Shown here piece by piece: positions 42,713-51,911 of a DNA stretch of 64,000 nucleotides. Under the pieces are notes generated by a model that was given only the letters and a program-made list of their open reading frames with translations, made no database searches and had not been told where the DNA came from. This DNA is from an uncultured Campylobacter sp. (GTDB taxonomy: Bacteria; Campylobacterota; Campylobacteria; Campylobacterales; Campylobacteraceae), in the NCBI RefSeq assembly GCF_938030145.1, contig NZ_CALHGM010000040.1, forward strand, positions 85,457 through 149,456. The letters are read 5' to 3'. Position 1 is the first letter of the stretch; each line of letters starts with the position of its first letter. The position numbers and the translations under genes are program-made.

Positions 42713-43771
42713 ATGGGGCTATTCGGTTTGAGCAAAAAAGCTGAAAAGGCGCAAATTCCAAGCACTTTTGCCGGCAGAGTGGATAAATTTTGGGCGGAAT
42801 TTAGCGGCGCGATAGATGAGATCAAGGCCGATTTGGCGGCGGAGGAGTTTGAAAAGGCGATGCGAAAGACCGACGAGAAGCTTCGCATCTGCCTTGCGGA
42901 GCCCTATTTTATGACGGGGCTTGCGGGCGATAAGCTTGATTTGGTGCTAACTCCCGAGGGTATGTGGCACCGCCTATTTTGGCTAAGCTTTATCAAAAAC
43001 GCTATGCCCAAGCAGCTCGAATCCAAAATGCGCTGCACGCTCGGAAAGCCGCGCGCGCCGCGAGGCATCGGCGGACTTGAGATGTACGGCACGCGCGTAA
43101 ACGCCGAGGAGTCGATGATCTACGCACAGTTTAACGAAAGCGACGTGGATATTAAAATTTACAACGAAAACCTAGCGGCTCTGCTCGCGCAGGATGAGAA
43201 CAAGGCGGGCAATCTAAGTTTCATCCTACTTGATAATATCATCGGCGAGACGACGGTCATTAACACTTTGGGCATACTTGAAGTGCTGTCCCAGCCGCAG
43301 GAAAACGGCGTGCCGCTAAGCGAATTTGCCGATCTGATCGATGAGAAATTCGGCGAAAAAGCCGCGCGCGAACCGCTGAAGAATTTTTTCAGCTACAAGA
43401 TGGAACCGCGCGGAAGCGAGGTGCGCGAGGACGTGATCGTGGGCACCACCTGCCTACGAAATCTCATAGGCGAGTACCTAGGCGGCAAGCGCGACATCTA
43501 CAATGAAGCTTTCGAGCTCGGCATCAAATTTTGCTTTCTTAGTATCGATAACGGCGGCGACATGCAGGCGGGCTTTGATCTGAGAAACAAGATCGAGGAC
43601 GAGGAGCTGGAAGGTTGCGGCTCGTTTCTGGAGATAATCGGCGGCGCAACCGGGCAAAGACACGCATATATCGATCTCATCTGCTACGACGAGGAAAAGC
43701 TGAAAGAAAAAGTAAGCGAGCTTTGCAAAAAATATGGCGCGAATATACAAATTCACGACTTTAAGCGGTAG
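42713..43771 (+). CDS. Conserved protein of unknown function (MGLFGL start)
   Basis: The 352-residue protein begins MGLFGLSKKAEKAQ. It has no membrane segments and no motif I can name; it is mixed alpha/beta and acidic with scattered cysteines. AAAGGAGAG lies just before the ATG, while the longer frame from 42683 has no such site. Its first residues resemble those of the ankyrin protein and of the 41264 remnant, suggesting a shared N-terminal targeting segment or recombined gene starts. The function is unknown. Confidence 0.7.
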   Translation: MGLFGLSKKAEKAQIPSTFAGRVDKFWAEFSGAIDEIKADLAAEEFEKAMRKTDEKLRICLAEPYFMTGLAGDKLDLVLTPEGMWHRLFWLSFIKNAMPKQLESKMRCTLGKPRAPRGIGGLEMYGTRVNAEESMIYAQFNESDVDIKIYNENLAALLAQDENKAGNLSFILLDNIIGETTVINTLGILEVLSQPQENGVPLSEFADLIDEKFGEKAAREPLKNFFSYKMEPRGSEVREDVIVGTTCLRNLIGEYLGGKRDIYNEAFELGIKFCFLSIDNGGDMQAGFDLRNKIEDEELEGCGSFLEIIGGATGQRHAYIDLICYDEEKLKEKVSELCKKYGANIQIHDFKR

Positions 43772-44129
43772 CGACTTTGGTTTTTACCGCTATTAAAATT
43801 TGCGACTTAAGCGGTAGCGGCTTCCGTTTTTGCGGCAGATAAATTTGAAATTTTGCGCCATTGCAGAAAATAAATTTTAAAATTCTACGTTGCCGCGTAA
43901 AATAAATTTAAAATTTGCCGCGCCGCACGCTTTTCGTTCGGTTTTACCATTTCGCCGACACGCGGTAAAATTGAGCGAGCTGTGAGCTTGCGATATAAAT
44001 TTTGGCGATTTAGCAGTAAAATTTGCGAGGTTCGCAGTGCGAATTTGCGATGATAAAATTTTGCTTCGGTTTCAGTACAAAGCGCGCCGATTAGGAAGCT
44101 TTTGAAAGATAAAATTTTAGAGAACGAAC
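43772..44129. other. Intergenic with a short tandem duplication
   Basis: The end of the upstream gene (GACTTTAAGCGGTAGCG) is repeated about 47 bp later as GACTTAAGCGGTAGCG, so the gene's 3' end has been partly duplicated. The rest is AT-word-rich. No further gene is seen. Confidence 0.5.
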
Positions 44130-44891
44130 ATGAAAATTATCTCGAAATTTAAAGATAATTACGATTTTATGGTGTCAAAATACGGGCTTGACGAGACTTT
44201 GGTCTATGACCGCAGAAACTCTACTCCAGTCAGTGCGGACGAGCTATGGAGGCTTGACGAGGGCGATAAAAAGGAGTTTGAAAGGAAGCTTAGCGGGTAC
44301 CGCTTTATCCGCGGTAAATTTATAAACTGGAGCAAAACGGACGTAAATAAACTGCCGCGTCTGCTTCACTCCGTGATTTTCATCGGCAAAAATTTAGTCC
44401 ATATTTTCGCCTCTCAGGATAAAATTTACACAAGCCTAGAGTTTGACGAGACGGAGCTAAGAAGGCAGTATTGGGAAGACAGAACTTTGAGCTTTAGCGA
44501 TGGATTTCGCGCCCATATCATCTCGTGGCTAAACAAGGTCGGCGAACAGGCTACGCGCGAGGAGATTCTGCAGCTCGTGGCGCTAGAGGGCGACCGCAAA
44601 ACGACACTAAAAAATATTGTTCGCGACGATAAAATTATAAGCAAAGATGAAATTTTGAGCGCACCTATCGTATTTTTTAAGCTCACACAGAACATTCACA
44701 CCGCGGCGATAAATCCACAGCTTAACGCGATGGGGTTTTATCTGGATGCCGACTTTGTCTGGCAAAGCCTAGTCGAGTTTTTATCCGCCAAAAAGGACGC
44801 CTCTGCTCCGGCAGGCACGATACCAAATGATATAAAAATCGCTAGCAAGGGCTTTGACGTAAAGCGCTCGTTTCGCCCAAAAATGAAATAA
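44130..44891 (+). CDS. Hypothetical protein, 253 aa
   Basis: This soluble mixed alpha/beta protein opens MKIISKFKDNYDFMVSKYG. It has no signal peptide, membrane segment or catalytic motif that I can name. Features include an N-terminal domain with TLVYDRRNSTPVS and a central helical part. The C-terminus is basic. It may belong to a conserved hypothetical family with scattered distribution. The ribosome-binding site is weak (AGAGAACGAAC). It lies alone, convergent with folP. Confidence 0.65.
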   Translation: MKIISKFKDNYDFMVSKYGLDETLVYDRRNSTPVSADELWRLDEGDKKEFERKLSGYRFIRGKFINWSKTDVNKLPRLLHSVIFIGKNLVHIFASQDKIYTSLEFDETELRRQYWEDRTLSFSDGFRAHIISWLNKVGEQATREEILQLVALEGDRKTTLKNIVRDDKIISKDEILSAPIVFFKLTQNIHTAAINPQLNAMGFYLDADFVWQSLVEFLSAKKDASAPAGTIPNDIKIASKGFDVKRSFRPKMK

Positions 44892-45190
44892 TTCGGCTCG
44901 CGCAGCAAATAATCCGTGCAAATCGTCGCCAGAATTTATCCCTCTTTACTTCGCTGTTTTGACGCGCCTCATAAATCGAGCGAAATTTTATAAATTTTTA
45001 TAAAGTTTAGGTAAGCAAGCACGCAAAAGCTTAGGCGCAAAATAAAATGCGGATAAAATTCCGCAAAAGCTCTTTCGCAAAATTTTAAAAGAATTAAAAT
45101 ATTTCCTTGAGAAATTTTAAAATTCCGCATAAGGCAAATTTACAAAAATCTCGTGAAAAATATGGAATTTCGTGAAAATTCCGCAAAATT

Positions 45191-46333
45191 TTAAAATTTT
45201 ACCGCAGCGGCGTCCATCGCGCGCATTAGCCGTAGCATTTGAATATGCGGGGAAACGTCGTGCGTGCGGATGATCGCAGCGCCGTTTAAAGCGGCGATCT
45301 GGTGCAGATACAGCGAGCCTGCGAGCCTGTCCGCGACTGCAGAGGGGCTGTAAAAATCGATAACGCTCTTTCTGCTCGCGCCCACGAGCAGCGGGCAGCC
45401 GAAGTGCAAAAAATGCTGCAAATTTTTAATCAGTACCAAATTTTGCTCGGCGGTCTTGCCAAAGCCGATGCCCACGTCAAGGATGATCTTTTTAAGCCCC
45501 GCGCTTCGCAGCTGCTGCAGATTTTGCGCAAAAAACTCATCTATCTCGCCCATCAGATCGTCATATTTTGGCGCAAGCTGCATATTTTGCGGCTTTCCTT
45601 GCATATGCATCAGCACGTAAGCGGCGTCATAGCGAAGCGCAAGCGGGGCAAGAGCGAGATTTGCGCTGATATCGTTGATGATGCTAAAGCCCCGATCTAG
45701 CGCAAATTCCAAACAATACTCATCGAAGCTATCGAGGCTAAATTTAGCCTTTTCGTGTAGACGCAGACGGTAAATTTCGCTCACGACATCCTTTATGCGC
45801 GCAAACTCCTCATCCCTGCCGCAGTACTGGCTGCCCGGGCGCGAGCTCACGCCGCCTATATCGATGATAGCGGCGCCTTGCTCAATCATCTTTTCGATCT
45901 TATTGGTCGCCTCTTTTAGGTTTGCCGCGCGGCTTGCGGGGTTGAAGCTATCGGAGTTGATATTGACGACGCCCATTATTTCGCAGCTTTGCGGCTTAGC
46001 AAATTTCTTGCCTAGAAATTTCGCGAGCTCTTTTAGCCCGAAATCCTGCAGCGCTTCTTTTTGCGCCAAAACTTCGATCTGACGGTCGTTTGCGATCAAA
46101 ACCGCATCCGTATCGTCGCGCCCTAGGATCACTCCTTCGTTGCACGCAAGCTCGGCGCCGATACTAAGGGCGTCTTGTTTTAAAATATTTGCTGCGGGCG
46201 CTCGCAGATCTTTTAGATAGAAAAAGTTTAGGCGCGATTTTTTCTGCATTATCGCCCGTCCTGCATTTCGCACGCCGATGCGCTCGCAAATCAGCGCAAA
46301 ATCGGCCTCGTTTGAAATTTTATAAATTTTCAT
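45191..46333 (-). CDS. folP: Dihydropteroate synthase
   Basis: FolP condenses p-aminobenzoate with pterin diphosphate in folate synthesis. GVVNINSDSFNP, IIDIGGVSSRPGS, INDISANLAL, HMQGKPQNM and ILDVGIGFGKT are the expected active-site segments. The C-terminal two-thirds is the TIM barrel; the first 110 residues form the extra N-terminal domain seen in Campylobacter homologues. It is coupled to the holB-like gene by ATGA. Confidence 0.95.
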   Translation of the reverse strand: MKIYKISNEADFALICERIGVRNAGRAIMQKKSRLNFFYLKDLRAPAANILKQDALSIGAELACNEGVILGRDDTDAVLIANDRQIEVLAQKEALQDFGLKELAKFLGKKFAKPQSCEIMGVVNINSDSFNPASRAANLKEATNKIEKMIEQGAAIIDIGGVSSRPGSQYCGRDEEFARIKDVVSEIYRLRLHEKAKFSLDSFDEYCLEFALDRGFSIINDISANLALAPLALRYDAAYVLMHMQGKPQNMQLAPKYDDLMGEIDEFFAQNLQQLRSAGLKKIILDVGIGFGKTAEQNLVLIKNLQHFLHFGCPLLVGASRKSVIDFYSPSAVADRLAGSLYLHQIAALNGAAIIRTHDVSPHIQMLRLMRAMDAAAVKF

Positions 46334-46950
46334 CTTTTCTCCTCGATCATCAACAGTAACGGAGTAAGCACGGCGTGGGCTTTGGCGTTGTGCTCGGCGA
46401 GGTAGCTTAAGCGGTCGATCCGCTGCAGCTCATCGCCGCTTAGCCTAACGCCTGCTTCGAAGCATTCTAGCGCGATCTCGCCGATGAGCGCTTTTAGCGC
46501 CGTTTTGTCCAGCTCGCCCTTGCGCTCCAGCGCGATCTGCGCGTCGATAAACTCCACCGCTTCCTTTAGGCTTAGCCTGGTTAAGTTTAGCCCGGTGCGG
46601 TATCTGGGCTTTCGCACGCAGAGGTTTTGTACGATCAGACGCGAGCGGATGGTGGGCAGCAGGGCGTTGATGAAAGGGGTGATCAGGAAAAACACCGTGT
46701 TTTTAGGCGGCTCCTCTAAAATTTTAAGCAGAGCGTTTTGCGCCTCCTCGCCGAATTTCGTAGCGGCGATGACGATGATCTTATCCTCGCGCTCGGCGAC
46801 GTAGGCTTCGTCAATGATCTTTCGCGTCTCGTCGATCTTAAGCTCGACGCTTTCGAAAAACCTTAAATTTTTGCGCGGAATTTCGGCTAAAATTTTATCT
46901 TTAAAGCCCTCATAATCGCCCGTTAAAACGATCTGATTTATGATTTTCAA
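46330..46950 (-). CDS. holB: DNA polymerase III subunit delta' (HolB-like)
   Basis: The 206-residue protein is a short, ATPase-deficient clamp-loader subunit. IVIAATKFGEEAQNALLKILEEPPKNTVFFLIT is the classic delta'/tau segment including the sensor-1 region; LLPTIRSRLIVQ follows. The Walker A region is absent, as is usual in Campylobacter homologues. It overlaps hobA and folP by ATGA on either side. Confidence 0.85.
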   Translation of the reverse strand: MKIINQIVLTGDYEGFKDKILAEIPRKNLRFFESVELKIDETRKIIDEAYVAEREDKIIVIAATKFGEEAQNALLKILEEPPKNTVFFLITPFINALLPTIRSRLIVQNLCVRKPRYRTGLNLTRLSLKEAVEFIDAQIALERKGELDKTALKALIGEIALECFEAGVRLSGDELQRIDRLSYLAEHNAKAHAVLTPLLLMIEEKR

Positions 46951-47480
46951 AGCACCACTTCGTCAAAAAGCACGGCGTCGATGCTTTTGTCTAAAATTTT
47001 AAAAAGTTGGATCAGTTTGAGATCCAAGCTCGGATCGCTCTCGCTCATGTAAAAGCTGTTTTGCAGCCTCTCGTCGATGAGCCACAGATAGCTATCCTCG
47101 TGGCTTTTGGCGATTTTGGCTAACGGATGGTTGCCGTTGCCGATGTAAAAATATATAAAGCCGTTGGCAAACGCGAGGCTTAGCATATCGTTTAGCAGCA
47201 GCGCGTCCTCGAGGCTATTTACGCCGCCACGGTAGAGCGAGCGCAGCGAAAAAAACGGCAGCAGCGGGCGGGAGTTGGTAGAGGAGTTGATCTTTTTGAT
47301 GATGTATTCGCTAAACCAGCTTCGCTCATCGTCGCAGATGACGATGAAAGCAAAGCCGTCGTGGAGGAATTTTAGCTTTGATGCTAAAAGCGGCGTCCAG
47401 TCCTCCTTGCGATCCTCGAGCCACTCAAGTCCGGGCTCGGAGCGCATCGCCGTGACGCTCCAAGTGTGCAGATCCTGCAT
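46947..47480 (-). CDS. hobA: HobA, DnaA-binding initiation regulator
   Basis: HobA binds DnaA and promotes its assembly at the origin; it is a DiaA-like (SIS-fold) protein of Campylobacterota. The 177-residue sequence (LHTWSVTAMRSEPGLEWLED, then FIYFYIGNGNHPLAKIAKSH) matches the family in order and length. It overlaps lysC by one base (TAATG) and the holB-like gene by four, in the conserved Campylobacter order. Its placement beside a clamp-loader subunit is probably operon convenience. Confidence 0.85.
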   Translation of the reverse strand: MQDLHTWSVTAMRSEPGLEWLEDRKEDWTPLLASKLKFLHDGFAFIVICDDERSWFSEYIIKKINSSTNSRPLLPFFSLRSLYRGGVNSLEDALLLNDMLSLAFANGFIYFYIGNGNHPLAKIAKSHEDSYLWLIDERLQNSFYMSESDPSLDLKLIQLFKILDKSIDAVLFDEVVL

Positions 47481-48685
47481 TATTTATCCAAATCGTAGGC
47501 TTTGTGCAGCGCGCGCACGGCGAGCTCGCCGTATTTGGCCTCTACGATCATCGAAATTTTAATCTCGCTCGTGGAGATCATCTGGATATTTATCCCTTCG
47601 TCCGCAAGCGTCTTAAACGCCTTACTGGCTATGCCGCTGTGGCTTTTCATACCTACGCCTACCAAAGAAACCTTTACGATATCGGCATCCGATTCGATGA
47701 TGGAATTCGGATTTGGATTTACCTCTTTCATTACCGCATAAGCAGTCTGCAGCTCGTTTTGCGGCACGGTAAAGCCCAAATTCGTCTCGCCGTTTCGTCC
47801 GATATTTTGCACGATCATATCGACGTTGATCTCCTTACTCGCAAGCGCGGAGAAAATTTCAGCCGCGACGCCGGGGCGATCCTCTACGTTTCTAATCGTG
47901 ATTCTTGCTTGATTTTTATCCAGTGCAATGCCGCTAATTACCGCATCTTCCATCTTTTCTTCTCCTGTTATGAGTGTTCCTTCATGATCGTTAAAACTGC
48001 TTCGCGTCACCAAATTTACGTTTAATTTCTTCGCAAGCTCGACGCTTCGATTTTGCAAAACCTTCGCTCCCAAGCTCGCAAGCTCAAGCATCTCGTCGTA
48101 GCTGATGCGATCAAGCTTTTTAGCTTTCGGCTCAATGCGCGGATCGGTTGTATATACGCCGTCTACGTCGGTGTAAATTTCGCACAGATCGGCATTCAGT
48201 GCTCCTGCGACGGCGACTGCGCTAAGATCGCTTCCGCCTCGCCCGAGCGTAGTTACCTCGCCTGCGGTACTGATGCCTTGAAAGCCCGCGACGACGACGA
48301 TTTTGCCCTGCTTTAGCGCCTCTTGCATGCTTTTTCGATCGATCGAGACGATGCGAGCTTTGGTGTGAAACTCGTCCGTCACGATGCCCGCGCCTCGCCC
48401 GCTAAACGCGATCGCAGCATAGCCCTTGGCATTTAGCGCGATAGCTAAAAGTGCACTCGTAACGCGCTCGCCAGAGCTTAGCAGCACGTCCATCTCTCTG
48501 CCTATTGGAGTTTTAGTAAAAAATTCCGCCTGCTCGATGAGCTGATTGGTAACGCCGCTCATCGCAGAGACGATTACCGCGACATCGTGCCCTTCGTTTT
48601 TAGTCTTTATCACGCGCTGCGCGACCGCCTCGATCCGCTCTAGCGTACCGACGCTCGTACCGCCGTATTTTTGAACGATCAGCAT
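47480..48685 (-). CDS. lysC: Aspartate kinase
   Basis: The 401-residue enzyme phosphorylates aspartate at the entry to lysine, methionine, threonine and diaminopimelate synthesis. KYGGTSVG at the N-terminus is the kinase motif. GRGGSDLSAVAVAGAL and EIYTDVDGVYTTDPRI bind substrate, and two C-terminal ACT domains (from about residue 265) give feedback control. It overlaps rppH and hobA by one base each. Confidence 0.96.
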   Translation of the reverse strand: MLIVQKYGGTSVGTLERIEAVAQRVIKTKNEGHDVAVIVSAMSGVTNQLIEQAEFFTKTPIGREMDVLLSSGERVTSALLAIALNAKGYAAIAFSGRGAGIVTDEFHTKARIVSIDRKSMQEALKQGKIVVVAGFQGISTAGEVTTLGRGGSDLSAVAVAGALNADLCEIYTDVDGVYTTDPRIEPKAKKLDRISYDEMLELASLGAKVLQNRSVELAKKLNVNLVTRSSFNDHEGTLITGEEKMEDAVISGIALDKNQARITIRNVEDRPGVAAEIFSALASKEINVDMIVQNIGRNGETNLGFTVPQNELQTAYAVMKEVNPNPNSIIESDADIVKVSLVGVGMKSHSGIASKAFKTLADEGINIQMISTSEIKISMIVEAKYGELAVRALHKAYDLDK

Positions 48686-49155
48686 TAAATGTAACCCTCC
48701 TCCTTAAAATATTTTAAAACTGTCGCGTAAATCGGCTTTTTGAAGTGATTTACGTGCCTTAAAACCTCATTTGCGCCTACGAATTTAAATGCGTCGAACT
48801 CCGGAAGTTTAGTATTGATGTTTATATCGGCTAAGCTTCGCAATCTCACCAAAAAATACCTTTGAATTTGCCCGTCGTATGGGCGCATCTTTTGAGCTAC
48901 TCCATCGGGAAAGTCGTAGCTGAGCCACTTCGGGCACTCAGCGATGATATCGACTTTGCTTGTTCCGATCTCCTCACCCAGCTCTCTGCGGATCGCCATC
49001 TTAGGCGTCTCACCATCGTCGATACCGCCTTGAGGAAACTGCCAAGCGCCTTTGATGTCGCTTCGTTGCGCGATTAAAATTTCGCAATTAAACGGATACG
49101 AGGGCGAAAGTACGATTGCAGCGACATTTGGTCTGTAATTTTTCTCTTTTTCCAT
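48685..49155 (-). CDS. rppH: RNA pyrophosphohydrolase (Nudix family)
   Basis: The 156-residue protein has a full Nudix box, GGIDDGETPKMAIRRELGEEIG. Its overall pattern is that of RppH/NudH (YRPNVAAIVLSPSYPFNCEI, then WQFPQGGID). It removes pyrophosphate from RNA 5' ends, or hydrolyses diadenosine polyphosphates. It is the first gene of the minus-strand operon, divergent from hemW. Confidence 0.93.
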   Translation of the reverse strand: MEKEKNYRPNVAAIVLSPSYPFNCEILIAQRSDIKGAWQFPQGGIDDGETPKMAIRRELGEEIGTSKVDIIAECPKWLSYDFPDGVAQKMRPYDGQIQRYFLVRLRSLADININTKLPEFDAFKFVGANEVLRHVNHFKKPIYATVLKYFKEEGYI

Positions 49156-49291
49156 CTCGTTTTCTCACAAAAAATTTCTCAAAATTCTACCTAAAAATAT
49201 TAAAATTTGCGTTAAGAGGCTTAAAATTTATATAAATTTTCAAATTAATTCGCTAAATTTTGCGACGTAAATTTAGCCCATAGGACCGCCC

Positions 49292-50365
49292 TTGCACATC
49301 TACATACACGTGCCGTTTTGCACCTCCAAATGCCCGTATTGCGCCTTTGGCTCCTTCAGCGATAAGTTTAGCCTCGCAAAAAGCTACTTTCGCGCGCTAG
49401 CGCTTGAGGTGCGCGACTTTTTGGCAAAAAATCCGCAAGCGAAAATTTCGACGCTTTTTATCGGCGGAGGCACGCCAAGCGCCGCAGATGCGGGACTTTA
49501 CGACGAAATTTTTGCGCTGCTTGCGCCGCGTTTTACCGCCCGAGCCGAAATCAGCTCGGAAGCCAACCCAAACTCCGCCAGCCCCGCTTGGCTTAGGGCG
49601 ATGCGAAAGCTCGGCGTAAATCGCATCAGCTTCGGCGCGCAGAGCTTCAACGACGCCAAGCTAAAGCTCCTCGGTCGAGCGCACAGTGCGGCGCAGATTT
49701 TTCTCGCGGTGCAAAATGCCAAAGCAGCGGGCTTTGATAATATAAACTTAGACCTAATCTATGCGAGCAAATTTGATGATAAAAGGAATTTAAAATTTGA
49801 AATGGCCGAGCTTGCGCGCTGCGAAGTGCCGCATCTAAGCGCTTATGCGCTAAGCCTTGAGGAAAATACGCCCTTTTTCGGGCGTGAAAGCTTTAAAAAG
49901 GAAAGCGCGGCTCTAGCTAAATTTCTTTTTGCTCTTGCGGCGGATAGCGGCCTTAGCCAGTATGAAATTTCAAATTTTGCCGCGCGCGGACTGCGCTGTA
50001 AGCACAATCTCGCTTACTGGCGCGGCGAGGATTACGCTGGATTCGGAGCGTTTGCCGTGGGCACAAGCGGGCAGGTGCGCCTCAGCTCGCCTAAAAATTT
50101 GCGAGACTACATCGCAGATCCGCTGCAAAAACAGCGTGAAGCTCTAAGCGCGCAGGATAAAAAGCTTGAGCGCATATTTCTCGGGCTGCGCTGCGTTTTG
50201 GGGCTCGAGGCGCAAATTTTAGACGCAGCGGAGCTAAGCAACGCGCAGCTGCTCGTGCGCGAAAAAAAGCTGAAATTCGGCGAGGACAAATTTTATAATC
50301 CCAACTTTTTGCTCGCCGACGAGATCGCGCTTTTTATCACGCAAGAAAGCCGCCGCGGGCGCTAA
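49292..50365 (+). CDS. hemW: HemW-like radical SAM protein
   Basis: The 357-residue protein has the radical SAM cluster motif HVPFCTSKCPYCAF (CxxxCxxC) and FIGGGTPSA. It is the HemN-like protein now called HemW, a heme chaperone rather than a coproporphyrinogen oxidase; residues typical of the oxidase are absent. The start is TTG with AGGA ahead. It begins the plus-strand run with tatB, tatC and queA. Confidence 0.9.
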   Translation: MHIYIHVPFCTSKCPYCAFGSFSDKFSLAKSYFRALALEVRDFLAKNPQAKISTLFIGGGTPSAADAGLYDEIFALLAPRFTARAEISSEANPNSASPAWLRAMRKLGVNRISFGAQSFNDAKLKLLGRAHSAAQIFLAVQNAKAAGFDNINLDLIYASKFDDKRNLKFEMAELARCEVPHLSAYALSLEENTPFFGRESFKKESAALAKFLFALAADSGLSQYEISNFAARGLRCKHNLAYWRGEDYAGFGAFAVGTSGQVRLSSPKNLRDYIADPLQKQREALSAQDKKLERIFLGLRCVLGLEAQILDAAELSNAQLLVREKKLKFGEDKFYNPNFLLADEIALFITQESRRGR

Positions 50366-50389
50366 ATTTAAGATTAATGAAATTTTAGT

Positions 50390-50395
50390 TACAAT
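50390..50395 (+). promoter_or_regulatory. Probable -10 box of the tatB-tatC-queA run
   Basis: TACAAT lies 28 bp before the tatB ATG, in an AT-rich stretch after the hemW stop, and AGGAAA lies before the ATG. The box and spacing fit a sigma-70 promoter. Confidence 0.45.
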
Positions 50396-50422
50396 ACGCC
50401 ACTTTTTACGTTAGGAAATTTT

Positions 50423-51139
50423 ATGTTTGGTATCAGTATGCCTGAAATTACGGTCATTTTAATCATCGCGATAATCGTGCTGGGGCCCGAAAAGCTTCCA
50501 AAAGTGCTGGTCGAGCTCGCTAAATACTTCAAAGTTATCAAAAAAACGATCAACGACGCAAAATCGAGCTTCGATCAGGAGCTTCGCATCGCCGAGCTCA
50601 AAGAGGACGCCAAAAAATATAAAGAGAGTATCACACAAGCAAGTGAGGGCGTGCGCAAAAAGCTCACGTTTGAGGAGCTCGACGAGATAAAAGGCGGCAT
50701 AGACTCGGTCAAAGAGACGCTAAATGCGGGGCTAAAAGACGCGGAAAGCTCGCTTAAAGAAACGCTTAGCTCGGACGCCGCCAAAGACGTGTTAAACTCC
50801 GCGAAAGTCTCGGCACAAAAACAAAATGGGACGGCAAATTTAAAGTCAAATTCGGGCGGAGAAAATTCCGCGCAAAACTCCGCTGGCGCCGCAAACTCTA
50901 CGCAAGGCTCCGCCGGCAGCGCAACAAATTCCGGCGCTGAAAGTAAAAGCGCGAATTCGAGTGCCGAAAACAAAGGCGAAAATTCTATGCCGAGCGCAAG
51001 CGGCGGCGCGGAAAATTCTGCACAAAATACAAATGCGAATGGCGAAGCGAAAAGCGGTACGCAAAATGCAAATTTAAACGGCGATGCGCAAAATTCTATG
51101 CAAAATTCCGCGCAAAATAACGATACGCAAAAATCATAA
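50423..51139 (+). CDS. tatB: Sec-independent translocase protein TatB with extended tail
   Basis: TatB forms the substrate receptor of the twin-arginine translocase with TatC. The short TM (about 7-20), the GPEKLPK hinge and the amphipathic helix (27-48) are standard. The C-terminal 110 residues (about 130-238) are a low-complexity Asn/Ser/Ala/Gln tail with repeated QNSA-like words, longer than in most TatB proteins. TatB tails vary, so function is probably unaffected. tatC follows after 15 bp. Confidence 0.93.
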   Translation: MFGISMPEITVILIIAIIVLGPEKLPKVLVELAKYFKVIKKTINDAKSSFDQELRIAELKEDAKKYKESITQASEGVRKKLTFEELDEIKGGIDSVKETLNAGLKDAESSLKETLSSDAAKDVLNSAKVSAQKQNGTANLKSNSGGENSAQNSAGAANSTQGSAGSATNSGAESKSANSSAENKGENSMPSASGGAENSAQNTNANGEAKSGTQNANLNGDAQNSMQNSAQNNDTQKS

Positions 51140-51154
51140 TGAGAGAGAAATTTA

Positions 51155-51910
51155 ATGTTTGAAGAGCTAAAACCCCATCTAGCCGAGCTTCGCAAGCGCC
51201 TAGTTATCTGCGTTCTGTCCGTCATCGTCCTTTTTATCGCGTGCTTCGGCTTTTGGGAGGATATTTTAGGCTTTATGACCCGCCCGCTAGTGCGCGTACT
51301 TCCCAAAGGCAGCGAGATCATCTTTACCCAGCTTGGCGAGACCTTTTTTACTGCGATGAAGGTGTCGTTTTTCACCTCGTTACTTCTAGCAATGCCGATA
51401 ATTTTCTGGCAGGTGTGGCTTTTCGTAGCGCCTGGGCTTTACGACAACGAGAAAAAATACGTCATCCCTTTCGTTAGCGGCGCGAGCATTATGTTCTTTT
51501 TAGGCGCGGCGTTTTGCTATTTTTTCGTAATCCCCGTCGCATTTAATTTCTTGGTAAATTTTGGCGCCAAGCAATTTACTGCGATGCCTACGATCGGCGA
51601 ATATGTAGGCTTTTTCGCTAAGCTCGTCGTCGCATTCGGCATCAGCTTCGAGCTTCCGGTGGTGACCTTTTTTCTCGCCAAGATCGGGCTTGTGACAAAC
51701 AAAAGCCTGAGCGATTTTTTCCGCTACGCAATCGTTATTATTTTCATCTTTGCAGCGGTCATGACGCCGCCAGACGTGCTTAGTCAGTTTATGCTCGCAA
51801 CTCCGCTAATTGCGCTTTATCTGCTTTCAATCTTCATCGCCAAAATGATAAATCCGTATAAGCAGGAGGATGACGAAAGCGAAAATTCCACGGACGTAGC
51901 GCAGGCGTGA
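51155..51910 (+). CDS. tatC: Twin-arginine translocase subunit TatC
   Basis: The 251-residue protein has six membrane segments and the N-terminal motif HLAELRKRLVICVLSV. FEELPVV-type sequence (FGISFELPVVTFFLAKIGL) and AVMTPPDVLSQFMLATPLI are also family signatures. It recognises twin-arginine signals with TatB. queA follows after one base. No tatA is nearby. Confidence 0.97.
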   Translation: MFEELKPHLAELRKRLVICVLSVIVLFIACFGFWEDILGFMTRPLVRVLPKGSEIIFTQLGETFFTAMKVSFFTSLLLAMPIIFWQVWLFVAPGLYDNEKKYVIPFVSGASIMFFLGAAFCYFFVIPVAFNFLVNFGAKQFTAMPTIGEYVGFFAKLVVAFGISFELPVVTFFLAKIGLVTNKSLSDFFRYAIVIIFIFAAVMTPPDVLSQFMLATPLIALYLLSIFIAKMINPYKQEDDESENSTDVAQA

Positions 51911-51911
51911 G

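Noticed and set aside
50575..51375. 266-codon minus-strand frame opposite tatB and tatC
   Set aside because: It is antisense to tatB and follows the repeat-rich tail, which keeps the reverse frame open; it has no ribosome-binding site.
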